A stretch of 13,996 nt of DNA, from positions 1-13,996 of the forward strand of contig JAXDHQ010000102.1 in assembly GCA_034664395.1 (NCBI GenBank), read 5' to 3'. A program made the position numbers and the translations under genes. Under the pieces are notes generated by a model that ran no database searches, was not told the origin of the DNA, and saw nothing but the letters and a program-made list of their open reading frames with translations. Positions 1 through 6,497 of the stretch are shown piece by piece (position 1 is the first letter of the stretch; every line of letters begins with the position of its first letter). The stretch comes from JAOPZW01 sp034664395 (GTDB lineage: Bacteria; Actinomycetota; Thermoleophilia; Solirubrobacterales; Solirubrobacteraceae).

Positions 1-474
1 GCCGGCGGGGGCGTCCTCGAGCACGACGCAGTCGGCGGGGTCGACGCCGAGCTCGCGCGCGGCGAGCAGGTAGCCCTCGGGGTCGGGCTTGCCCCGCGCC
101 AGCCGCTCGGGCGTGACGAGCACATCGGGCACCGGCAGGCCGACGACGCCGAGCCGCGCGGTGGCCAGCGGCACGGTGCACGAGGTCACGACGGCCACCG
201 TGCCGCCGCCGGTCAGCAGCTCGCGCGCGCCGGGCAGCGCGACGACGCCATCGGTGTCGGCGGCCTGGCGCAGGTCGATGGCGCGCGACTGCTCGGCGGC
301 GTCGAGATGCGGCGCCAGCGTGGCGATGACCTCGCCCGAGGGCCGGCCCTGCTGCACGCCCTCGATCGCGGTCGGCTCCACCCCGTGCTCGGCGCCCCAC
401 GCCCGCCACGCGCGCATGATCGACGCGTGCGAGTCGACGAGGACTCCGTCGAGGTCGCTGAGGACGACCCTCAC
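1..474 (-). CDS. HAD-family sugar-phosphate phosphatase or phosphomutase (partial)
   Basis: Haloacid-dehalogenase-fold phosphotransferase, probably acting on a small sugar phosphate in the cytoplasm. 158 codons are present and the gene runs off the left edge, so the C-terminus is missing. All four HAD motifs are visible: motif I DLDGVLVDS near residues 7-15 with nucleophile Asp7 and acid/base Asp9, motif II VVTS near 97-100, motif III GKPDPEGY with its lysine near 130, and motif IV LEDAPAG at the very end of the visible part. A helical cap-like region lies between motifs I and II, as in the beta-phosphoglucomutase/YfbT-like subgroup. The start GTG overlaps the stop of the MFS gene (GTGA), so the two are translationally coupled. 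The substrate cannot be read from sequence; phosphatase is more likely than mutase, but this is inference. Confidence 0.9.
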   Translation of the reverse strand, partial: MRVVLSDLDGVLVDSHASIMRAWRAWGAEHGVEPTAIEGVQQGRPSGEVIATLAPHLDAAEQSRAIDLRQAADTDGVVALPGARELLTGGGTVAVVTSCTVPLATARLGVVGLPVPDVLVTPERLARGKPDPEGYLLAARELGVDPADCVVLEDAPAG

Positions 475-1649
475 GCCGCCACCGGCTGGGCCTCGTGGGC
501 GACGCCGGCGCCGGCCAGGCGCGTGGTCGGCGCCAGCAGGACCACCATCGTCGCCAGCGCGACCAGGAGCACGAGCGCCACCGGCAGGCCCAGCAGCTCG
601 GCGACGCCGCCGATGGTCGGCGGACCGACGAGGAAGCCCAGGTAGCCGGTGCTCGACACCGCGGCCAGCCCGATGCCCGCCGTCATCCCGGGCACGTGCC
701 CCGAGGCGCGGAAGACGATCGGCACCACGCCGGCCATGCCCGCGCCGAGGCAGGCGAACCCGACGACGGCGGCCACCGGCTGTGCCACGACGAGCGCGGT
801 CCCGAAGCCGATGGCGGCCACGGTCCCGCCCACGCGCACGACGGTCTGGGGGCCGAAGCGGTCGACCAGCCGGTCGCCGAAGATCCGGCCGAGGGTCATC
901 GCCACGCTGAACGCGGTGAAGCCGAGGGCCGCGACGGCGGCGCTCGTCCCCAGCTCGTCGCGCAGGTAGACGCCGCTCCAGTCGGCCGAGGCGCCCTCGA
1001 CGAGCAGGCAGGCGAAGGCGAGCGCGCCGAGCGCGAGCAGGCGCCGCGGCGGGCGGACGAAGAGCGGCGCGTGGTGGCCGACGGCGTCGGCGCCGGCGTC
1101 CAGGAAGCGGCGCGACCACGTCAGCCCGATCGCCGCCGCGGCGGCGCCGACGAGCGCGAGGTGGGCGCGCACGTCGAGCCCGGCGGCCGCGGCCAGCGCG
1201 CCCAGCGCGCCGCCGGCCAGGCCGCCGAGCGAGAAGGCGGCGTGGAAGCCGGCGAAGATCGAGCGGTCGTAGCCGCGCTCCACGGCGACGCCGTGGGCGT
1301 TCATCGTCACGTCGCACGAGCCCATCGCCGCGCCGAAGAAGAGCATCCACGCGCACAGGAGCGGCAGGCTCGGCATCAGCGCCACCGAGCCGGCGGCCAG
1401 GCAGAGCAGGGCGAACGACACCCGCGTGGCACGGCGGCTGCCCATGCGCGCCGCGAACGCGCCGGCGAGCGGCATGGCCACGATCGCGCCGATCGCGCCG
1501 CACGCGAGCGCGATGCCGAGGCCGCCGTCGGAGAGCCCCACGTGGTCGCGCACGGCGGGGATCCGCGCCGCCCACGAGCCGAACATGACGCCGTTGAGGA
1601 AGAAGATGGACGCGACGGCGGCGCGCGCCTGACGCGGCGTGCCGGTCAT
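471..1649 (-). CDS. MFS transporter, YbjJ-like
   Basis: Major facilitator superfamily transporter of 392 residues, the usual size for a 12-helix carrier. Hydrophobic segments fill the protein from the first helix (FFLNGVMFGSWAARIPAVRD, about residues 16-35) to the C-terminus. Features shared with E. coli YbjJ, from memory, are the SWAxRIPAxRD opening, a DVTMNAHGVAVER stretch after helix 4, the FHAAFSLGGLAGG helix 5, and an EGASADWSGVYLRD stretch opening the second half, followed by GRIFGDRLVDRFG, which resembles the repeated MFS loop motif. ATG overlaps the stop of the DeoR regulator (ATGA), and its own stop overlaps the HAD start. This places it in one transcript between a sugar-phosphate-sensing regulator and a phosphatase, which suggests a sugar or sugar-derived substrate. 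Direction of transport is unknown. Confidence 0.92.
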   Translation of the reverse strand: MTGTPRQARAAVASIFFLNGVMFGSWAARIPAVRDHVGLSDGGLGIALACGAIGAIVAMPLAGAFAARMGSRRATRVSFALLCLAAGSVALMPSLPLLCAWMLFFGAAMGSCDVTMNAHGVAVERGYDRSIFAGFHAAFSLGGLAGGALGALAAAAGLDVRAHLALVGAAAAAIGLTWSRRFLDAGADAVGHHAPLFVRPPRRLLALGALAFACLLVEGASADWSGVYLRDELGTSAAVAALGFTAFSVAMTLGRIFGDRLVDRFGPQTVVRVGGTVAAIGFGTALVVAQPVAAVVGFACLGAGMAGVVPIVFRASGHVPGMTAGIGLAAVSSTGYLGFLVGPPTIGGVAELLGLPVALVLLVALATMVVLLAPTTRLAGAGVAHEAQPVAA

Positions 1650-2422
1650 ACGCGGACGACCTCCACGCCGGCGTCGCGGTAGGCGCCGAGGTCGGCGTCG
1701 GGCGCGTCGGTGACGAGCGTGTCGATGCGCTCGACGTCGGCGACCGCGTACGGGCCGGTGGTGCCGAGCTTGACCGCGGTGGTGAGGCTCAGCAGCCGCC
1801 CGGCGCCCTCGATCATCGCCCGCACGACGAGGGCCTCCTCGCGGTGGCGCAGGCTCAGGCCGGTGCGCGGGTGCAGGGAGCAGGCGGTGAGCACGCAGAC
1901 GTCGGGTCGCACGAGCGCCAGCGCCGCGACCGCCTCGGGTCCGGTGACCGTCCGCGCGGCCGGGTGCAGCCGGCCGCCGACGAGGTCGACGGTCAGGCGC
2001 GCCTGGTCGGCGAGCGCCACGGCGATGTCGGGGCTCGTGGCGATGACCGTCGCCTCGAGGTCGTGCGGCAGCCGACGGGCGAACTCGAGCGTCGTCGTGC
2101 CGCCCGAGAGCGCGATGACCTCGCCGGCGCGGACGAGGCCGACGGCCGCCTGGGCGATCGCGGCCTTGGCCGCGGTGTCCTCGGGCAGGCGGTCGACGAA
2201 GGCGTCCGGGCCGGGCGAGCCCGGCGGCAGCGCGCCGCCGTGGACCCGGCGCAGGGCGCCGGCGTCGGCCAGCTCCTGGAGGTCGCGGCGCACGGTGTCC
2301 AGCGAGACCCGCAGGCGCAGGGCGAGGTCCGATGCCCGGACCTTGCCCTCGGCGCCCAGCCACCGCAGGATCAGCTCCCGGCGCTCCTGGGCGAGCAGCT
2401 CGCGTGTCGGGGCCACGGCCAC
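1646..2422 (-). CDS. DeoR/GlpR-family transcriptional regulator
   Basis: DeoR-type repressor, 258 residues with the GTG start chosen here, a typical family length. The N-terminal winged helix-turn-helix (about residues 13-65) shows the family pattern ERRELILRWL, then VRASDLALRLRVSLDTVRRD and LRRVHGGALPP. The C-terminal effector domain contains ALSGGTTTLEFARRLP, the phosphosugar-binding loop of the DeoRC fold, so the inducer is probably a phosphorylated sugar. An in-frame ATG at 2461 exists but abuts the terminator-like hairpin of the previous gene and would add residues (LCANLRVV) unlike the family. A TAATCT -10-like box ends seven bases before the GTG at 2422, pointing to a leaderless start there; another GTG at 2416 is also possible. 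It overlaps the MFS gene by four bases and probably controls that gene and the HAD gene. Confidence 0.9.
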   Translation of the reverse strand: MAVAPTRELLAQERRELILRWLGAEGKVRASDLALRLRVSLDTVRRDLQELADAGALRRVHGGALPPGSPGPDAFVDRLPEDTAAKAAIAQAAVGLVRAGEVIALSGGTTTLEFARRLPHDLEATVIATSPDIAVALADQARLTVDLVGGRLHPAARTVTGPEAVAALALVRPDVCVLTACSLHPRTGLSLRHREEALVVRAMIEGAGRLLSLTTAVKLGTTGPYAVADVERIDTLVTDAPDADLGAYRDAGVEVVRV

Positions 2423-2429
2423 GACACGC

Positions 2430-2435
2430 AGATTA
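2430..2435 (-). promoter_or_regulatory. Probable -10 box of the DeoR-MFS-HAD transcript
   Basis: On the minus strand the hexamer TAATCT fits the TAnnnT -10 pattern. It is followed by seven bases and then GTG at 2422, which is the spacing of a leaderless actinobacterial transcript. I find no convincing -35 box. Two direct CGCAGA copies (plus strand 2427-2432 and 2447-2452, 20 bp apart) overlap this region and could be repressor contacts, but they are short. Prediction from pattern only. Confidence 0.4.
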
Positions 2436-2461
2436 GCGCACAAAACCGCAGAAGCACGCAT

Positions 2462-2491
2462 GCCCGGACCGGCGGTCAGGCCGGCCCGGGC
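2462..2491 (-). terminator. Hairpin after the secreted-protein gene, probable terminator
   Basis: Inverted repeat with 11-bp arms (2462-2472 and 2481-2491) and an 8-base loop. In minus-strand RNA all eleven positions pair, one as a G-U wobble. It begins 14 bases after the stop codon of the secreted-protein gene and lies just before the DeoR promoter, the position expected for the end of the xylose transcript. The downstream RNA is not U-rich, so this is a GC-type terminator or a 3'-end stabiliser rather than a classic intrinsic terminator. Confidence 0.55.
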
Positions 2492-2505
2492 GCAGGCGTG
2501 CCGCC

Positions 2506-2973
2506 TCAGCGGCAGACGGCGAGGATCGTGCCCTCGACCGTCTGGCCGGCGGGCGTGTTGTTCGCGTCGAACGTGACGAGCCCGTTGACGAACCGCTTGT
2601 GGTCGTAGTGGCCGAGGCCCATGACGTTGAAGCCGACCTTGCCCTGGCGGGCCAGGCCGCGCAGGGTCTTGCCCGCGGGACAGCGCATCGTCAGCGCGCC
2701 GTAGGCGGCCTCGGTCCCGCGCGTGAACTTGACCTGGCGGCCGATCAGCACGTAGCCGGCGGGGACGTCGCGGCCGGCGCGGACCGCGCTCACCCCGCCC
2801 ACGTCGACCGGGCTCTTCTGCCCGGCGGACGCGACGGTCGTGCGCGGCGAGATCGAGATCTGCATGTCGACGGCCTGGTCGGCGGCGACGGCGCTGCCCG
2901 CGCCGGCCGCGGCGAGCGCGCCGGCGGCGGCGATGCTGGTGAGGATTCGCTTGGAGGAGAACATGGTGAGCAT
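2506..2973 (-). CDS. Small secreted protein of unknown function
   Basis: I do not recognise this 155-residue protein. It has a clear Sec signal peptide: a basic start (FSSKR), an Ala-rich hydrophobic core, and a likely cleavage site at AVA-AD, leaving a mature chain of about 120 residues. The mature part has alternating beta-like segments and two cysteines, one in MRCPAGKTLRG (about residue 98) and one second from the C-terminus (AVCR), which could form a disulfide after export. No lipobox, membrane anchor or catalytic motif is evident. Two ATGs nine bases apart (2973 and 2964) are possible; neither has a purine-rich ribosome site, and a GGCGG four bases upstream slightly favours 2973. It lies 47 bases after xylB and before the terminator-like hairpin, so it is probably the last gene of the xylose transcript. 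Its role there is unknown. Confidence 0.8.
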   Translation of the reverse strand: MLTMFSSKRILTSIAAAGALAAAGAGSAVAADQAVDMQISISPRTTVASAGQKSPVDVGGVSAVRAGRDVPAGYVLIGRQVKFTRGTEAAYGALTMRCPAGKTLRGLARQGKVGFNVMGLGHYDHKRFVNGLVTFDANNTPAGQTVEGTILAVCR

Positions 2974-2976
2974 GGT

Positions 2977-2992
2977 GCCGCCGCGCGGCGGC
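2977..2992 (-). repeat. 16-bp perfect GC palindrome upstream of the secreted-protein gene
   Basis: GCCGCCGCGCGGCGGC reads the same on both strands. It lies in the 47-base gap between the xylB stop and the start of the secreted-protein gene, immediately over the expected ribosome site. In RNA it could fold into a short hairpin that masks the start or slows polymerase after xylB. In such GC-rich DNA a short palindrome of this composition can also arise by chance. Confidence 0.4.
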
Positions 2993-3020
2993 CGCCGGGG
3001 CGCACCAAGGTGGCCGGCGC

Positions 3021-4448
3021 TCACACCTGCAACGGCCGCAGCGCCGGGTACAGCGCGCGGAAGCGCTCGCGGACCGGCGCGTAGGCCTGGACCCAGTCGG
3101 GGCGCGGCTCGACGGTCCGGGTCACGTGGACGCAGGCGTCGACCGCCTGGCGCGGGCCGTCCCACACGCCGGCGGCGACGCCCCCGAGCAGCGCCGCGCC
3201 GTAGGCGGCGCCCTCGTCGACGACGGTGACCTCGAGCGCGAGCTCGAGCACCGAGGCGATGATCGACAGCCACAGCTCCGAGCGGGCGCCGCCGCCCGAC
3301 ACGCGGCCCGTGGCCGGCCGGCCGCCGAGGTCCTCGACGAGGTCGAGCGCGTCGCGCAGCCCGAATGCCACGCCCTCGAGCACCGCGCGGGCGAGCGCCC
3401 CCGCGTCGTGGCGCAGGCTCAGGCCGGTGAACGCGCCGCGCGCGGCGGGGTCGGCGTGCGGCGTGCGCTCGCCGGCGAGGTAGGGCGCGAACAGGGCGCC
3501 CTCCACCCCGGGCTCCCACGCGGCGGCGCCGGTGAGCAGTTCCTCGTAGGTCGCGCCGATCGCGTCGCGCAGCCAGGCGAGCGAGCCCGCGGCGCTGAGC
3601 ATGACGCCCATCACGTGCCAGGCGCCGGGCACGGCGTGGCAGAAGGCGTGGACGCGCGCGGCCGGGTCGTGGGCGTAGCGGTCCAGGGCGGCGAAGACGA
3701 CGCCGCTCGTCCCCAGCGCGACCGCGGCTGGGCCGCCCTCGGCCACGACGCCGACGCCGAGCGCCCCCGCCGCCTGGTCGCCGGCGCCCGCCGCCACCGG
3801 CACGCCGCCGTGCGTGACGCCCGACACGACGGGCGCCTCGTGGACCGTGGGCAGCCACGCCGGGTCGACGTCCAGCGCGCCGATCACCTCCTCGCTCCAG
3901 CGCCGCCCCGCGACGTCGAAGAGCAGCGTGCCCGACGCGTCGGCGACGTCGGTGGCGTGCTCGCCCGTCAGCCGCAGGCGCACGTAGTCCTTGGGCAGCA
4001 GCACGTGCGCGATCCGGGCGTGGACGTCGGGCTCGTGCTCGGCCAGCCACAGGAGCTTGGGCGCGGTGAAGCCCGCCAGCGCACGGTTGCCGGTCAGCTC
4101 CACCAGCCGCTCCAGGCCGACGCGCGCCTCGATCTCCTCGCACTGGGCCTGCGTGCGCCCGTCGTTCCACAGGATCGCCGGGCGCAGCGGGCGGTCGGCC
4201 GCGTCGAGGGCGACGAGCCCGTGCATCTGCCCCGACAGCCCGATGCCCGCCGACCCGGCTGCGTCGAGCTCCTCGAGCACCCCGACGGCCGCGCGCCACC
4301 AGTCGTCGGGGTCCTGCTCGCTCCAGCCCGGCCGCGGCGTCGACAGCCGGTGGCCGCGCTCGGCCACCGCCAGCACCGCGCCGGTCTGGTCGATGGCCAC
4401 GCCCTTGGTCGAGGACGTGCCCACGTCGAGGCCGATCAGGCGCGTCAT
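3021..4448 (-). CDS. xylB: Xylulokinase
   Basis: Phosphorylates D-xylulose to D-xylulose 5-phosphate with ATP, the entry to the pentose phosphate pathway. 475 residues, full length for FGGY-family XylB (about 480). The N-terminal ATPase-fold loop is GLDVGTSSTKG (6-16). SGQMHGLV (72-79) is the substrate-binding segment typical of xylulokinases, and GAGDQAAGALG (221-231) holds the catalytic base Asp224, equivalent by motif to Asp233 of E. coli XylB. The second nucleotide-binding part shows ALGTSGV and SGGGARSELW. ATG overlaps the stop of the isomerase-like gene (ATGA), so the two are coupled. Specificity within the FGGY family is judged from these motifs and from the XylF/XylH homologues in the same operon; a kinase for another ketopentose is the alternative. 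Confidence 0.95.
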   Translation of the reverse strand: MTRLIGLDVGTSSTKGVAIDQTGAVLAVAERGHRLSTPRPGWSEQDPDDWWRAAVGVLEELDAAGSAGIGLSGQMHGLVALDAADRPLRPAILWNDGRTQAQCEEIEARVGLERLVELTGNRALAGFTAPKLLWLAEHEPDVHARIAHVLLPKDYVRLRLTGEHATDVADASGTLLFDVAGRRWSEEVIGALDVDPAWLPTVHEAPVVSGVTHGGVPVAAGAGDQAAGALGVGVVAEGGPAAVALGTSGVVFAALDRYAHDPAARVHAFCHAVPGAWHVMGVMLSAAGSLAWLRDAIGATYEELLTGAAAWEPGVEGALFAPYLAGERTPHADPAARGAFTGLSLRHDAGALARAVLEGVAFGLRDALDLVEDLGGRPATGRVSGGGARSELWLSIIASVLELALEVTVVDEGAAYGAALLGGVAAGVWDGPRQAVDACVHVTRTVEPRPDWVQAYAPVRERFRALYPALRPLQV

Positions 4449-5455
4449 GCCCCCAGCGCGGCGTACACCAGCTCGTAGGCGGCGACGGCGTCCTTGCGCG
4501 ACTGCGCCTCGCGCAGCGCGACGTCGTCGATGCGCCCGGCGACGCCGTCGATGAAGCTCCACTGCCTGACCGAGCGCTCGACGGCGCCGACCTGGTCCTC
4601 GGTGTACGGGTAGAGGTCGAAGCCCAGGCGCTCGCCGCCCGACCCGTAGCCGACGCGCCGCAGCTCGAGCGCGAGCTCGAGCGTCTCCATGAACGCCGTG
4701 GCGCCGACCATGTTGTCGTCGTCGAACGTGCCCCAGCCCGAGTTGGCGTGCTGGTGGCCGAGCAGCCCCTCGGCGGCCAGCAGCGCCGCGTACTCGGGCA
4801 GGTGCTCGCCGTTCATGATCAGGTGCTGCCAGTCCATGTTGACCTGGATGTTCTCCACGCCCTGGACGCGCAGCTTGTGGATGACGTGCAGCGTCATCCC
4901 GATGTTGCGCATGAGGATCTTCATCGCCGGCTCGGAGTTCTTGTGCTCGAGGAAGAGCTTGCGCCCGTGGCGCTCGAGCACCTCGGCCGCCCGCCCGATC
5001 CCCTCGATGAGCCACGCCCACGACTCGGCGTAGGGCGTCTGGAACGGGTAGTTGTAGCCCTCGATCCCGGGCCAGATGATGAAGTGCGCGCCGATCTCGC
5101 CGGCGAACTCGCACGCCTCCAGCGTGATCTGCACGGCCTCCTCGCGCAGCTTGGGATCGGGCGAGACGAGCCCGCCCCGGCCGAAGCGCGGGTCGAGGTG
5201 CAGGCCGCTGGCCAGGCAGTAGATCCCGTGGCCGTCGAGCGCGTCGCGGACCTCGTCGAGGTTGTCGCGCGACAGCTCGGCGCCGTAGTGGAACTCGTAG
5301 TCGTCCATGAGGTCGCCCAGGCCGGTCACGGCGCGGCGGACCTTCTGGGCGGTCGACTCGGCGCCGTGCTCGGGCTGGTAGCCCACCGGCACGAAGCGGG
5401 TCACCATCCCGCCCAGCGCCCAGATCCCGAGCGACGTCTTCATGCGATTGGGCAC
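4445..5455 (-). CDS. Xylose-isomerase-family TIM-barrel sugar isomerase (diverged)
   Basis: 336 residues, shorter than classical XylA (about 390), and the only isomerase candidate in the operon. Remembered XylA motifs can be followed along it: FH at 55-56 for the ring-opening His, WPGIEGY at 128-134 for WGGREGY, LEHKNSEP at 169-176 for IEPKPNEP (metal Glu170, catalytic Lys172), D208 and H211 for the Glu217/His220 pair, HQHAN at 234-238 for HIDLN, FDDDN at 244-248 for YDQDL, and FDLYPYTED at 279-287 for FDYKPxRTED. Two metal ligands thus seem changed, Glu to Asp208 and Asp to His236. GTG at 5455 is chosen because an AGGAG lies six bases upstream; ATG at 5443 forms an ATGA overlap but has no properly spaced ribosome site. 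Likely converts xylose to xylulose for XylB; another aldose is possible. Confidence 0.82.
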   Translation of the reverse strand: MPNRMKTSLGIWALGGMVTRFVPVGYQPEHGAESTAQKVRRAVTGLGDLMDDYEFHYGAELSRDNLDEVRDALDGHGIYCLASGLHLDPRFGRGGLVSPDPKLREEAVQITLEACEFAGEIGAHFIIWPGIEGYNYPFQTPYAESWAWLIEGIGRAAEVLERHGRKLFLEHKNSEPAMKILMRNIGMTLHVIHKLRVQGVENIQVNMDWQHLIMNGEHLPEYAALLAAEGLLGHQHANSGWGTFDDDNMVGATAFMETLELALELRRVGYGSGGERLGFDLYPYTEDQVGAVERSVRQWSFIDGVAGRIDDVALREAQSRKDAVAAYELVYAALGA

Positions 5456-6408
5456 GGCTGGCTCCTCTCGACGGACTCGTACAGGGCGGCGATCGTCTTC
5501 GCCTGCGCGACGGCGTCGGCACGGCCGAACAGCGGGTCGCGCTCGCCGCGCACGGCGGCCTCGAAGTCGGCCAGCTCGAGCGCGTAGGAGTTGGCCGGCC
5601 CGGACTCGACGCGCTCGACGCCGCCGGCCCGGCGGACCTCGATGACCGCCTCGCGGCCGTGCCACGGGTCGTCCATGAACAGCGAGCCCTCGCTGCCCAC
5701 GGCCTCGAGCTGGTCGCCACCGAGGTAGGACAGCCCGCAGTCGAAGTGCGCGAGCACGTCGCCCGGGAAGCGCAGGGTCGCGGTCAGCGCGACGTCGACG
5801 CCGCCGCGCCCGCCGAGGACGGCCTCGGCGTAGGCGCGCTCGGGCTCGGCGCCCGCCAGCGCCCGGCAACCGCTGACGCAGTAGCAGCCGACGTCCATCA
5901 GGCCGCCGCCCTCGAGGTCGGCCTGCAGGCGGATGTCGTCGGGGTCGGTCGCGGTGAAGGCGAACGCCGCGCGGATCGTGCGCAGCTCGCCGATCTCGCC
6001 GGCGGCCAGGAGCTCGCGCGCCCGGCCGAGCTGGGGGTGGTGGCGCCACATGAAGGCCTCGGCCAGGACGCGTCCCTCGCCCTCGGCCACGTCGAACGCG
6101 CGCTCGACGTCGTCCGGGTGGCGGCTCAGCGGCTTCTCGCACAGCACGTGCTTGCCGGCCTGCAGCGCCCGCACCGACCACTCGACGTGCATCGAGTTGG
6201 GCAGCGGGATGTAGACGGCGTCGATCTCGGGATCCGCGAGCAGCTCCTCGTAGGAGCCGTACGCGCGCGCCAGTCCCTTCTCGCGCGCGAACGCGTCGGC
6301 GCGCCGCACGTCGCGCGACGCGACGGCGACGAACTCCTGATCGCTGCCGCTGTTCAGCAGCGCGTCCGTGATCCTGGCGGTGGAGAGGATGCCCCAGCGC
6401 AGCGCCAT
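5440..6408 (-). CDS. Gfo/Idh/MocA-family sugar dehydrogenase
   Basis: NAD(P)-dependent oxidoreductase of 322 residues, a normal length. The N-terminal Rossmann domain opens with RWGILSTARI (4-13), followed by AVASRD at the end of the second strand. CEKPLSRH at 90-97 is the family EKP motif with its lysine, and EAFMWRHHPQ (117-126) is typical of the D-xylose 1-dehydrogenase/dihydrodiol dehydrogenase branch. DVGCYCVSGCR (172-182) carries the probable catalytic Tyr176. The start ATG has a near-ideal AAAGGAGG ribosome site eight bases upstream. It follows the permease gene after an 89-base gap containing a strong hairpin and overlaps the isomerase gene by 16 bases. In context it may oxidise xylose to xylonolactone or interconvert a related sugar; no lactonase or dehydratase is visible in the window. 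Confidence 0.88.
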   Translation of the reverse strand: MALRWGILSTARITDALLNSGSDQEFVAVASRDVRRADAFAREKGLARAYGSYEELLADPEIDAVYIPLPNSMHVEWSVRALQAGKHVLCEKPLSRHPDDVERAFDVAEGEGRVLAEAFMWRHHPQLGRARELLAAGEIGELRTIRAAFAFTATDPDDIRLQADLEGGGLMDVGCYCVSGCRALAGAEPERAYAEAVLGGRGGVDVALTATLRFPGDVLAHFDCGLSYLGGDQLEAVGSEGSLFMDDPWHGREAVIEVRRAGGVERVESGPANSYALELADFEAAVRGERDPLFGRADAVAQAKTIAALYESVERSQPCPIA

Positions 6409-6439
6409 CGGCCCTGCCTCCTTTGGTCGTTGTTCGTGT

Positions 6440-6496
6440 GGCCGGGGGGCGGGGCCCCGCGGAGAGCGGACGCAGAGGCCGCCCGCACCCCCGGCC
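6440..6496 (-). promoter_or_regulatory. Intercistronic hairpin between xylH and the dehydrogenase
   Basis: A perfect 9-bp inverted repeat (GGCCGGGGG at 6440-6448, CCCCCGGCC at 6488-6496) encloses a perfect 12-bp palindrome, GCGGGGCCCCGC, at 6449-6460. The element fills most of the gap between the permease stop and the dehydrogenase ribosome site. The RNA after it is not U-rich, so it more likely tunes read-through or protects the transporter mRNA than ends transcription. It splits the operon into a transport part and a catabolic part. Confidence 0.5.
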
Positions 6497-6497
6497 C

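Noticed and set aside
5441..5443. ATG at 5443 as start of the isomerase-like gene
   Set aside because: It gives a neat ATGA overlap, but the AGGAG site is about 18 bases away; GTG at 5455 has the right spacing.
3021..5720. Single 899-codon minus frame that could suggest a fusion with XylB
   Set aside because: Only the part from 4448 is XylB; upstream residues are an out-of-frame reading of the isomerase and dehydrogenase genes.
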